Shown piece after piece: positions 51,098 to 59,345 of a DNA stretch of 64,000 nt. This DNA comes from Knoellia sp031844405 (lineage in GTDB: Bacteria > Actinomycetota > Actinomycetes > Actinomycetales > Dermatophilaceae). The notes under the pieces are model-generated. The model ran no database searches. It was not told the origin of the DNA and saw only the letters and a list, made by a program, of their open reading frames with translations. Every line of letters starts with the position of its first letter. Position 1 is the first letter of the stretch. Where the stretch lies: the NCBI GenBank assembly GCA_031844405.1, contig JAUZVC010000001.1, positions 1,426,001-1,490,000 on the forward strand. The letters are read 5' to 3'. The position numbers were made by a program, and so were the translations under genes.

Positions 51098-52263
51098 TGA
51101 CGATTCTCTGGGACAACGAGCCCGGCGCGGCGGAGAGGTACCACTTCGCGCTCGGCAACGTCCAGCTGCTGGGAGCCGCGGCGCTAGTGCACCGCGCACT
51201 CGACGACGACCCCCACGCCGACCTCGTCGTCATCGGTCCGCTCGTCAACATCGACGAGGCCTCGCTGCTCGTCGAGTCGGTCCGGGCGGTCCGGCCCGAG
51301 GTCGGCTTCATCCTCCTGCGTCACCGGCTCGACGTCACGACGATGGGCCAGGCGCTGCGCAGCGGCTTCCGCGAGGTCGTCGCCTCGGACGACGCCACCG
51401 CCTTGTCCGACGCCGTGCGTCGCAGCCGCGACCTCACCGCCAAGATCACCGGCCACCACGGCGGCGCCGCTGCGCCCCAGGGCCGGATCGTCACCGTGTT
51501 CTCGGCCAAGGGCGGTGTCGGCAAGACGACGCTGTCGACCAACATCGCGACCCACCTCGCGATGAGTGGCCTGCGGACGGTGCTCGTCGACCTCGACCTG
51601 TCCTTTGGGGACGTCGGCATTAGCATGCAGCTCCTGCCGACGAGCTCGGTCCACGACGCGGTCGGGATGAGCGGTCACATGGATGCCGAAGGCCTCGCCC
51701 AGCTCATCACCCACCACCAAGCGAGTGGTCTCGACGTCATCGCCGCGCCCACCGACCCCTCGCTCGCCGACCGCATCAGCGCGCAGGTAGTGACCGAGCT
51801 GCTGCGGGTGGCCGCGGCGAACTACGACTACGTCATCGTCGACACGCCGCCGTCCTTCACCGAGCACGTCCTCGCTGCCTGCGACGTGAGCAGCCTGCTT
51901 GTCCTCATCGCGACCCTCGACATCCCCGCGGTCAAGAACCTCAAGCTCGCCCTCGAGACGCTCGACGCGCTCGGCAGCCCGCGGGACTCGCGCGTGATCG
52001 TCCTCAACCGGGCCGACGTCAAGGTTGGCCTGCGCTCGGAGGACGTCGTCCAGGCACTCGGCGTGCCCATCGCCGTGAGCATCCCAGCGAGCACGACCGT
52101 GCCTGCATCGGTCAACCGTGGTGTCCCGCTCGTCCTCGAGTCGCCCCGCGACCCGGTGAGCGTGGCCCTTCGCGAGCTCGGCGACACCCACATCCGTGCC
52201 CGGTTCGGTGGACCGGTGGACGAGCCCCAGCGCCGCAGCCTCTTCAGCAGGAGATCACGATGA
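51094..52263 (+). CDS. cpaE: CpaE/TadZ-like ATPase of the Tad system
   Basis: About 389 aa; GTG 51094 or ATG 51097. Residues 1-125 are a receiver-like ARD domain (I-G-P-L-V-N-I-D-E, F-I-L-L-R-H-R). The MinD/ParA-type ATPase follows, with the deviant Walker A S-A-K-G-G-V-G-K-T-T near 138-147, V-D-L-D-L-S-F-G-D near 170 and V-D-T-P-P-S-F near 250. TadZ/CpaE places the pilus machine at its site, often the pole. Confidence 0.9.
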   Translation: MMTILWDNEPGAAERYHFALGNVQLLGAAALVHRALDDDPHADLVVIGPLVNIDEASLLVESVRAVRPEVGFILLRHRLDVTTMGQALRSGFREVVASDDATALSDAVRRSRDLTAKITGHHGGAAAPQGRIVTVFSAKGGVGKTTLSTNIATHLAMSGLRTVLVDLDLSFGDVGISMQLLPTSSVHDAVGMSGHMDAEGLAQLITHHQASGLDVIAAPTDPSLADRISAQVVTELLRVAAANYDYVIVDTPPSFTEHVLAACDVSSLLVLIATLDIPAVKNLKLALETLDALGSPRDSRVIVLNRADVKVGLRSEDVVQALGVPIAVSIPASTTVPASVNRGVPLVLESPRDPVSVALRELGDTHIRARFGGPVDEPQRRSLFSRRSR

Positions 52264-53636
52264 GCAGCCTCGCCGACCGTCTCGACACCGCCCGCCGGGC
52301 ACAGGAGCCGGTCGTCCCGGCACGGGGCCCGATGGGCGCGCCCATGCCGGAGGTGCGCCGCGTCGACCCCTTCACCGAGGTGAAGAGCCGGGTCCACCAG
52401 GGGCTCATCGACTCGCTAGGCCCCCGCCTCTACGACCCCCACCTGCAGGAGTCGGAGCTGGCCAACCAGGTGCGGCAGACCCTCCAGGAAATCATCGACG
52501 CGGAGCAGAAGCCGCTCTCGCTCGCCGACCGCACCAGGCTCGCCCAGGAGGTCTCCGACGAGATCCTCGGGCACGGCCCCCTCGAGCCCCTGCTCCGCGA
52601 CCCCGACATCAGCGAGATCATGGTCAACGGGGCCGACAGCATCTTCGTCGAGCGCTCGGGCAAGATCTATCCCACCGATGCACGCTTCACCGACGAAGCC
52701 CACCTGCGACGGATCATCGACAAGATCGTGGGACGCATCGGACGCCGCGTCGACGAGGCGAGCCCGCTCGTCGACGCCCGCCTCCCCGACGGGTCCCGTG
52801 TCAACGCGGTCGTCGCGCCGATCGCGCTCGACGGCGCGATGCTCACGATCCGCAAGTTCTCCGCTGACCCGTTCACCGACAAGGACCTCATCTCCTTCGG
52901 GACCTTCACGCAGCCGGTGCGGGACTTCCTGTGGTCGTGCGTGCGCGGTCGCCGCAACATCATCATCTCCGGCGGCACCGGTTCCGGAAAGACCACGACG
53001 CTCAACGTGGTCTCGTCCTACCTGCCCGAGGACGAGCGCATCGTCACCATCGAGGACGCCGCCGAGCTCCAGCTCCACCAGAAGCACGTCCTGCGCCTCG
53101 AGTCTCGCCCCCCCAACATCGAGGGCTCCGGCGCGATCACGATCCGCGACCTCGTCCGCAACTCACTGCGTATGCGACCCGACCGCATCGTCGTCGGTGA
53201 GGTTCGTGACGGTGCGGCCCTCGACATGCTCCAGGCCATGAACACCGGTCACGACGGCTCGATCACCACCGTGCACGCCAACAGCGCACGCGACTCGCTC
53301 GCGCGACTCGAGACGATGGTCCTCATGGCCGGTGTGGAGCTCCCGGTCCGCGCCATCCGCGAGCAGGTGGCCGGCGCCGTCGACCTCATCATCCAGCAGG
53401 CGAGGCTCAAGGACGGCACCCGCCGCATCACCCAGATCACCGAGGTCATCGGCATGGAGGGGGACATCATCACCCTCCAGGACCTCTTCACCTTCGACTA
53501 CTCCGCCGGCCGCGACTCCGAGGGCCGCTTCCTCGGCGAGCTGCGCAGCACCGGTATCCGCCCGAAGTTCACCGAGGACCTCAGCGACCTCGGCATCGAG
53601 CTTCCGCTCCACCTCTTCATGCCGTCCTTCCGATGA
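52260..53636 (+). CDS. cpaF: CpaF/TadA secretion ATPase
   Basis: 458 aa. A full type II/IV secretion ATPase: an N-terminal helical part, then Walker A G-G-T-G-S-G-K-T-T near 239-247, the Asp box V-T-I-E-D-A-A-E near 263, Walker B-like D-R-I-V-V-G-E-V-R-D near 310, and the His box T-G-H-D-G-S-I-T-T-V-H-A-N-S near 330-343. It powers pilus extension. ATGA overlaps link it to both neighbours. Confidence 0.95.
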   Translation: MSSLADRLDTARRAQEPVVPARGPMGAPMPEVRRVDPFTEVKSRVHQGLIDSLGPRLYDPHLQESELANQVRQTLQEIIDAEQKPLSLADRTRLAQEVSDEILGHGPLEPLLRDPDISEIMVNGADSIFVERSGKIYPTDARFTDEAHLRRIIDKIVGRIGRRVDEASPLVDARLPDGSRVNAVVAPIALDGAMLTIRKFSADPFTDKDLISFGTFTQPVRDFLWSCVRGRRNIIISGGTGSGKTTTLNVVSSYLPEDERIVTIEDAAELQLHQKHVLRLESRPPNIEGSGAITIRDLVRNSLRMRPDRIVVGEVRDGAALDMLQAMNTGHDGSITTVHANSARDSLARLETMVLMAGVELPVRAIREQVAGAVDLIIQQARLKDGTRRITQITEVIGMEGDIITLQDLFTFDYSAGRDSEGRFLGELRSTGIRPKFTEDLSDLGIELPLHLFMPSFR

Positions 53637-55600
53637 GTCTCTCCGCACGGGTCCGTCTCGCACTCCTGGCGCTGGCCACGGGAGCCGCGGTCATCGGGCC
53701 CTCGTCCGCCGCGACGGCCGCCGACCCCATCCCGGCCACCGTGGGCACGGTCCGCGTGACCGCGGACCACGTCACCGGCGTGCTCAGCCTGCGCCCTGGC
53801 GACACCGCCGTCTCCATCGACCCCGGCCTCACCGCGACGCTCGGCGAGAAGGCTGCGTCGGTCTCGGTCGAGCCGGCCGCCCAGGCCAAGCGCTCCACGG
53901 TCCTGCTCATCGACACGAGCGGCTCGATGGGCCGCTCCGGCATGGTGACGGTCCGTAGCGCCGTCAAGACCTTCCTCGCCTCGGCGCCCAAGGACGTCAA
54001 GGTGGGCGTCGTCTCGTTCGGCAACACCGCCGGACCCGAGATCGGGCCGACGACCGACCGCGTCGCGGTCCAGCGTGTCGTCGACGCGCTGCGCGCGGAC
54101 GGGAACACCGCGCTCTTCAGCGGCGTGACCGAGGCGGTGCAGATGCTCGGAGCGGCGGGCGACCGCAGCATCGTCCTGCTGAGCGACGGAGCCAACACGG
54201 TCGGCGAGCGGGCTCCCGGGCTGGCCTCGTCGGTCAAGGCCCTCACGTCGTCGCAGGTGCGCGTCGAGGTCGTTCGCTTCACGACGAGCGAGAACGACCC
54301 CGAGGCGCTCGCGGCCTTCGCGAAGGCCGGCGGTGGCTCGGTCGTCCAGGCGACCGACACCGCAGCCGTGCGCAAGGCCTTCGAAGCCGCGGCCAAGGTC
54401 CTCGAGTCGCAGGTCGAGTTCGACGTCACGCGGCCCGCAGGCCTGACCGGCAAGGTCCCCGTCGTCCTGCGCGGCACGGCCTCCGGGCGCCCCTTCCAGG
54501 TCAGCTCGACGATCGACCTGGGCGCGCCCGCCGCGGCAGCACCGTCGCCCACCGCCTCGGCCGAACCGGTCTCGGCCCTCGGCGCCGCTCCGGCGAGGCT
54601 CGTCCGGGTCGAGACCGGCGTGAGCCGCCCACTCGTCGCCGCCCTCGGCGCCATCTTCGTCGGGCTGGCCACCCTCGTCATCGCCGTCGCCGACCCCTTC
54701 AAGTCCAAGCGACACGGGCGCGTGGCCGAGGTGGAGATGTACACGCTCGCCGGTGCCACCCGGGCGTCGCGTCACGATGACGCGGCGGCGCCGTCCGCCG
54801 TTGCCCAGTCCGCCGTCCGCTTCGGTGAGAAGGTCATGGACAAGCGTGAGTCGACGAGCCGGACGATGCAGCTCATCCAGCGCGCCGACCTGCCGCTGCG
54901 CGCGGGCGAGTGGTTCGTGCTCCGCTTCCTCGCCGTGGTCCTCGGAGCCTTCGTCGTCCCGTTCCTCGTGCCGCTCGTGTGGTGGATCACCGTCCCCCTC
55001 GGCATCCTCCTCGGTGTCTTCCTACCCGCGATCGCGCTGCGCGTCATGGCGAGCAAGCGCGCCAGCAAGTTCGAGGCGCAGCTCCCCGACGTCATGCTCC
55101 TCGTCGCGACGACCCTCGCCAGCGGCTTCAGCCTCTCGCAGGCGCTCGACGCCGTCGCCCGTGACGCTGCCGAGCCCGCCTCCAAGGAGTTCTCACGCGC
55201 CCTGGCGGAGAACCGCATCGGCACCGACATCTCCGACGCGCTCGACCACCTCGCCGTTCGTATGGACAGCGACAGCCTGACCTGGACGACCATGGCCATC
55301 CGGATTCAGCGCGATGTCGGTGGCAACCTCGCCGAGACGCTCCGCACCACGGCTCACACGCTGCGCGAGCGGGAGTCGCTCAAGCGCCAGGTGGCGGCGC
55401 TCTCGGCAGAGGGAAAGCTCACGGCGTACGTGCTTCTGGCCCTACCAATCGGCATCTTCCTTTACACACTGTGGGCCAACCCGACGTACATCAGTCTGCT
55501 GTGGACGACAGTCCCAGGCATCGTCATGCTCGTCGCGAGCTGTGTCGGCATGGTCGTGGGTGCGCTGTGGATGCGCAAGGTCGTCAGGATCGAGGTCTGA
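53633..55600 (+). CDS. tadB: VWA domain fused to TadB (T2SSF) membrane protein
   Basis: 655 aa, about twice the usual TadB length. A signal segment (residues 8-29) and a full VWA domain come first, with the MIDAS D-T-S-G-S-M at 95-100 and its partner residues G-N-T-A-L and L-S-D-G-A. A membrane helix lies near 340. From about 420 on the protein is TadB-like: two helices, the T2SSF core L-P-D-V-M-L-L-V-A-T-T-L-A-S-G-F-S-L-S-Q-A-L near 490, and two C-terminal helices. The VWA part would face outward, perhaps binding pilin or surface ligands. ATGA overlap with cpaF. Confidence 0.9.
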   Translation: MSLSARVRLALLALATGAAVIGPSSAATAADPIPATVGTVRVTADHVTGVLSLRPGDTAVSIDPGLTATLGEKAASVSVEPAAQAKRSTVLLIDTSGSMGRSGMVTVRSAVKTFLASAPKDVKVGVVSFGNTAGPEIGPTTDRVAVQRVVDALRADGNTALFSGVTEAVQMLGAAGDRSIVLLSDGANTVGERAPGLASSVKALTSSQVRVEVVRFTTSENDPEALAAFAKAGGGSVVQATDTAAVRKAFEAAAKVLESQVEFDVTRPAGLTGKVPVVLRGTASGRPFQVSSTIDLGAPAAAAPSPTASAEPVSALGAAPARLVRVETGVSRPLVAALGAIFVGLATLVIAVADPFKSKRHGRVAEVEMYTLAGATRASRHDDAAAPSAVAQSAVRFGEKVMDKRESTSRTMQLIQRADLPLRAGEWFVLRFLAVVLGAFVVPFLVPLVWWITVPLGILLGVFLPAIALRVMASKRASKFEAQLPDVMLLVATTLASGFSLSQALDAVARDAAEPASKEFSRALAENRIGTDISDALDHLAVRMDSDSLTWTTMAIRIQRDVGGNLAETLRTTAHTLRERESLKRQVAALSAEGKLTAYVLLALPIGIFLYTLWANPTYISLLWTTVPGIVMLVASCVGMVVGALWMRKVVRIEV

Positions 55601-55601
55601 C

Positions 55602-56510
55602 ATGGTGCTCATAATTGGAGTGGGGATGGTCGGGCTCGCGCTGGCCGTCGTCGCCGTGCTCATCGGCACCATGGGCACCGGAACCACGGGAGTCGCGCGC
55701 TCGCTCGAGCTCGTCAACTACCGGCCCGACAGCCGGAGCGTGGTCAGGTCCGAGCTCGCCGCCAAGGACCGGCTCGTCGTCCCCTTCGAGGAAGGGCTCA
55801 AGGGCATCGCCCGGCGGCTCTCGCCGTCGGGCACGGCCGAACGGCTGGCCGTCAACCTCGACAAGGCGGGCAACCCACCCTCGTGGCCCGTGGAGCGCAT
55901 CTTCGCCGTCAAGGGCATCGCGCTTGTTGCTGGCGGTCTCCTCGGGCCGCTGTATGCGGGTTTGACCTTCAAGGCGCTCTTCGTCAGCTTGGCGGCTGCT
56001 GCCGCTCTCTTCTTCCTTCCCGACCTGCTCGTCTACAACACCGGGCTACGGCGTCAGGAGAGCCTTCGCAAGGGTTTCGCCGATTCCCTTGACATGCTCA
56101 CCGTCTGTGTCGAGGCCGGGCAAGGATTCGACGCCGCGCTCACCCAGGTGGCGCGCACGGTCACCGGCCCGATCGGTGGCGAGTTCGCCCGCGTCCTCTC
56201 CGAGATCCAGATCGGCAAGACCCGGGCCCAAGCGTTCCAGGCGCTCGGGGAGCGCAACACGGCGCCCGAGGTGAAGAACTTCGTCTCCGCCCTCGTGCAG
56301 GCCGATCGCCTCGGTGTGCCGATCGGTGGCGTGCTGCGCGAGCAGACCAAGGAGATGCGCATCATCCGGCGCCAGCTCGCCGAGGAGAAGGCGCAGAAGG
56401 TCGCGGTCAAGGTCATCTTCCCTGTGCTGCTCTGCATCTTCCCGGTGATCTTCGTCGTCATCCTCGGGCCGGCCGCGATCAACATTTACGACGTCCTCAT
56501 CAACCGCTGA
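55602..56510 (+). CDS. tadC: TadC-like (T2SSF) pilus assembly membrane protein
   Basis: 302 aa. A helix at the N-terminus, a cytoplasmic part, two helices near 105-150 and the T2SSF domain with D-S-L-D-M-L-T-V-C-V-E-A-G-Q-G-F-D-A-A-L near 162-181, then R-L-G-V-P-I-G-G-V-L-R-E-Q near 240 and a C-terminal helix. It is the usual partner of TadB in the membrane platform. It starts one base after the tadB stop and ends the operon. No prepilin peptidase (TadV/CpaA) gene follows in the window. Confidence 0.92.
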   Translation: MVLIIGVGMVGLALAVVAVLIGTMGTGTTGVARSLELVNYRPDSRSVVRSELAAKDRLVVPFEEGLKGIARRLSPSGTAERLAVNLDKAGNPPSWPVERIFAVKGIALVAGGLLGPLYAGLTFKALFVSLAAAAALFFLPDLLVYNTGLRRQESLRKGFADSLDMLTVCVEAGQGFDAALTQVARTVTGPIGGEFARVLSEIQIGKTRAQAFQALGERNTAPEVKNFVSALVQADRLGVPIGGVLREQTKEMRIIRRQLAEEKAQKVAVKVIFPVLLCIFPVIFVVILGPAAINIYDVLINR

Positions 56511-56559
56511 TCGGCGCTCGGTGCAGCACAGCGACTCGGAGCGTCGACATGTCCGCACG

Positions 56560-57559
56560 GGCGCGACGGGAGGGTCGACGGGCTGCGTGAAGTGACCGCA
56601 CTCGGCGTCGTGCACTACCACCACCTCCTGCTCTAGGGGCTCGACGGCGAACCCGGCGCCGGGCTCATCGGGGTCCTCGTCTTCTTCGTGCTGTCCGGCT
56701 ACCTCATCACCCGCCTGCTGTGGCGGGCCGACGGACGGCCGGGCCGGCATCAGGGCGTTCGTCGAGCGCCGGGTGCGTCGCCTCGCACCAGCGCTCGTCG
56801 GACTCGTCGTCGCGTCGGGCGTCCTCGTCACGGTGGCCGGGCCCGGCGACGCGGGTGACGCCGTGGCCGGGAGCCTCGTCGTGCTCGCGCAGCTGACCGG
56901 CTTCTGGCACGTCTTCGGCACGATGCCCGTCGAGGCTTGGCTGCCGACGTGGAGCCTCACCGTCGAGTGGGTCTTCTATCTCCTGTGGCCGCTGGTCGTC
57001 ATCGCCATGCGGCGCCGGGCGCTGTCGCCGACCGCGGCGATGCGGGTCGCACTCGGCCTGGCCGCGTTGCTCTACCTCGCGTCGATGCCGCTGTCTCCCA
57101 ACGCGTTCTACTACCTGCCCGTCGGCAACCTCGCCGTGATGATCGTCGGTGCGGCGCTGGCGCTCGCCCATGCTCGTGAGCCCGTGCGGACACGTGGGCG
57201 GGACGCGGGCATCGCCGATATGGCCTTCCTGGCATTGGTTCTCGCGATCTTGCTGCCTACCACGGGCCTGTCCGGAGCATGGCTCTACCGCGTGACCTAC
57301 GTGCCGATCGCGGTGGTCGTGGAGCTACAGCCTCTACCTCTGGCACCTGCCACTGCTCTGGGCGGCGGTCTACGGCCTGCCCGGGCTCTCCATGGGAGCC
57401 CGGGTCCTCGTCGCGACTGTGGCGCTGGTTCCGGTCGTGTGGCTGAGCTTCGTCCTCCTCGAGAAGCCCGTGCTCACTCCTCGCTCGTATGCCGTCCGCC
57501 CCCGCCCGCGGGCGTCTTCGACCCGGCCGGTGGTCGCGTCGGAGGCCACCGAGGGCTGA
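56560..57559 (+). pseudogene. Broken acyltransferase family 3 gene (OafA/YrhL type)
   Basis: Three consecutive fragments read like one acyltransferase. Frame A: V-D-G-L-R-E-V-T-A-L-G-V-V-H-Y-H-H, an in-frame TAG at 56634, then V-F-F-V-L-S-G-Y-L-I-T-R. Frame B from about 56752: R-A-F-V-E-R-R-V-R-R-L-A-P-A-L, then W-S-L-T-V-E-W-V-F-Y. Frame C from about 57320: W-S-Y-S-L-Y-L-W-H-L-P, ending at a TGA at 57557. So there is one stop and two frameshifts in about 1 kb. OafA-type proteins O-acylate surface sugars. Sequencing error cannot be excluded, but three defects in a GC-normal gene suggest real decay. Confidence 0.8.
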
Positions 57560-57945
57560 GGCGGCGATGCATGACCATCCATTCTTCGGCGTGACTTTCC
57601 CACCCGAAGCGCAACCGCTGCGACCCATGTGACGGGCAGGGCTCGACCCACACGGTGCAGTGAATAAGGCTGCGCTGCAACGCGGCTCGGCCGTCGGTCA
57701 CTGTCAATGGCGGCTCGTAGGTTGGGTGACCTCACCCGCGGGTCTTACGACGACGCCCTCACCCGCGGCTCTTACGACGATGCCCTCGACGCCCTGCACC
57801 GGCGACGACTGCCGCCGCAGTCACGGTCCGGGTGAGCCATCCGGGGAGAGAGGCGCCCGGGGAGATCGCAGCGCGGGAGTGGGACTGCGGCCGCGCGGCT
57901 CTCTGACGCGCCCAGCTCCGACGCGCCCACTCTGGCGCGCGTGAG
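57560..57945. other. Gene-free region with a short tandem repeat
   Basis: 386 bp between the acyltransferase pseudogene and the DUF1851 gene. Small open frames look like noise. The only structure I see is a 27-bp direct repeat (57730-57783) and a GC-rich stretch with several GACGCGCC units near 57905. Confidence 0.4.
57730..57783. repeat. Tandem repeat, two 27-bp units
   Basis: Units 57730-57756 and 57757-57783 differ at two positions. Core: CCTCACCCGCGG followed by TCTTACGACGA (first base C or G before it). No function is evident. Confidence 0.7.
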
Positions 57946-58413
57946 TCAGGAGCCGTCGACGGTGACGCTGCTGACGGAGGTGCCCGGCGGGAGGTCCTTG
58001 ACCTGCTGGTGGATCTGCCCGGCGACCGACAGCGAGACGACGACGTCCGCGGTCTCGACATTCTCGACCTCGATCGCGCCACCGAGCACCGGCGCGACGA
58101 CGAACGACAGGACCTCGTCGTCACCCGGCTCCAGCCCGGCCGCGTGGGCCGCCTCGACGAGACCGCCCATGAGGTAGGTGTCCTGTCCCTCCGGGGTGTT
58201 GAGCGCGGCCTGCAGCGCCCCGGCGTCGTCCCACTCGCGGCTGAGGCTGCCCTCGACGGTGTCGAGGAACCACACGCCGTCCTCGCCCTGGAGGAGGACG
58301 TCACCGAAGGCGGACGTGGCGATGACCTGCTTGCCCTCGAGGTCGGGGAGCCACGACCAGTCCTCGAGGGCACGGGTGATGACGTCGGCGGGGAAGCGTC
58401 GGACGTGCTCCAT
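57946..58413 (-). CDS. DUF1851 (Tdi1-type immunity C-terminal) domain protein
   Basis: 155 aa. The pattern T-S-A-F-G-D-V-L-L-Q-G-E-D-G-V-W-F-L-D-T-V-E-G near 33-55, P-V-L-G-G near 108 and L-S-V-A-G-Q-I-H-Q-Q-V near 128 fits the DUF1851/T6SS-immunity-like fold. No toxin gene is next to it. Start ATG is 6 nt after TAGGGT (58420-58425), a leaderless pattern. Related proteins bind and block toxins; an orphan role is possible. Family call is moderate. Confidence 0.6.
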   Translation of the reverse strand: MEHVRRFPADVITRALEDWSWLPDLEGKQVIATSAFGDVLLQGEDGVWFLDTVEGSLSREWDDAGALQAALNTPEGQDTYLMGGLVEAAHAAGLEPGDDEVLSFVVAPVLGGAIEVENVETADVVVSLSVAGQIHQQVKDLPPGTSVSSVTVDGS

Positions 58414-58419
58414 CCCCGC

Positions 58420-58425
58420 ACCCTA
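58420..58425 (-). promoter_or_regulatory. Leaderless -10 box of the DUF1851 gene
   Basis: TAGGGT on the minus strand, 6 nt before ATG 58413. Confidence 0.5.
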
Positions 58426-58565
58426 GGGCCCGGGCAGCCGGCCAGCAGGAGAGCGCGACAGGCCGATGGGGACCTGCGCGCGGGAGGTGGGCGGACGGCA
58501 TACGCGACTCGTCGCACGACCCCACCCGACGACAACGGCCGCGACGGCACGAAGGTGACCGGTGA

Positions 58566-58581
58566 GCACAGTTTGCTGTGC
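58566..58581. promoter_or_regulatory. Perfect dyad upstream of mtrA
   Basis: GCACAG-TTTG-CTGTGC, a perfect 16-bp interrupted palindrome about 85 bp before the mtrA GTG. It does not match the GTNACC-type MtrA site or the SOS box. It is a likely regulator site for the mtrAB-lpqB operon. Confidence 0.5.
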
Positions 58582-58665
58582 GAACATGGAGCACCGGCGC
58601 GCCGAACCGCGTCGGCCCACGTCGTGTCCGGCACGTCGTGGCGCCATGGGACGGAAGGACTGACC

Positions 58666-59343
58666 GTGAAGGGTCGCGTGCTCGTCGTCGACGACGACCT
58701 CGCTCTCGCGGAGATGCTCGGCATCGTGCTGCGCAACGAGGGGCTCGAGGTCAGCCACGTGGCCGACGGCTCGGGTGCGCTCTCCGCGTTCCGTGAGGCA
58801 CGCCCCGACCTCGTGCTCCTCGACGTCATGCTCCCCGGCATCGACGGCCTCGAGGTGTGCCGGCGGATCCGCGCCGAGTCAGGCGTCCCCATCGTCATGC
58901 TCACCGCGCGCACCGACACGATCGACGTCGTCGTGGGCCTCGAGTCCGGTGCCGACGACTACGTGGTCAAGCCGTTCAAGCCGCAGGAGCTCATCGCCCG
59001 CGTGCGCGCCCGGCTGCGTCGCGACAACGACGCCGAGCCCGAGCGCCTCACCATCGGGGACCTCACGATCGACGTCGCCGGGCACTCGGTCAAGCGCGGC
59101 GGCGAGTCGCTGAGCCTCACGCCGCTCGAGTTCGACCTCCTCGTCGCGCTGGCGCGCAAGCCATGGCAGGTCTTCACCCGCGAGGTGCTGCTCGAGCAGG
59201 TCTGGGGCTATCGCCACGCCGGCGACACGCGCCTCGTCAACGTGCACGTCCAGCGCCTCCGCTCCAAGATCGAGAAGGACCCGGAGCGTCCCGAGATCGT
59301 CGTCACCGTGCGTGGCGTGGGCTACCGGGCCGGGCCGGCCTGA
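58666..59343 (+). CDS. mtrA: Response regulator MtrA
   Basis: 225 aa from GTG with GGAAGGA upstream. The OmpR-type receiver has the acidic pocket D9-D10-D11, phospho-acceptor D53 (L-L-D-V-M-L-P-G), and K-P-F-K-P near 101-105. The winged helix has the family string P-L-E-F-D-L-L-V-A-L-A-R-K-P-W-Q-V-F-T-R-E-V-L near 155. It is very close to M. tuberculosis MtrA, which controls cell wall hydrolases and division. It heads mtrA-mtrB-lpqB. Confidence 0.97.
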   Translation: MKGRVLVVDDDLALAEMLGIVLRNEGLEVSHVADGSGALSAFREARPDLVLLDVMLPGIDGLEVCRRIRAESGVPIVMLTARTDTIDVVVGLESGADDYVVKPFKPQELIARVRARLRRDNDAEPERLTIGDLTIDVAGHSVKRGGESLSLTPLEFDLLVALARKPWQVFTREVLLEQVWGYRHAGDTRLVNVHVQRLRSKIEKDPERPEIVVTVRGVGYRAGPA

Positions 59344-59345
59344 CC

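Noticed and set aside
57660..57944. A 94-codon plus-strand open frame after the acyltransferase pseudogene
   Set aside because: It includes the tandem repeat, has no family signature and no ribosome-binding site.
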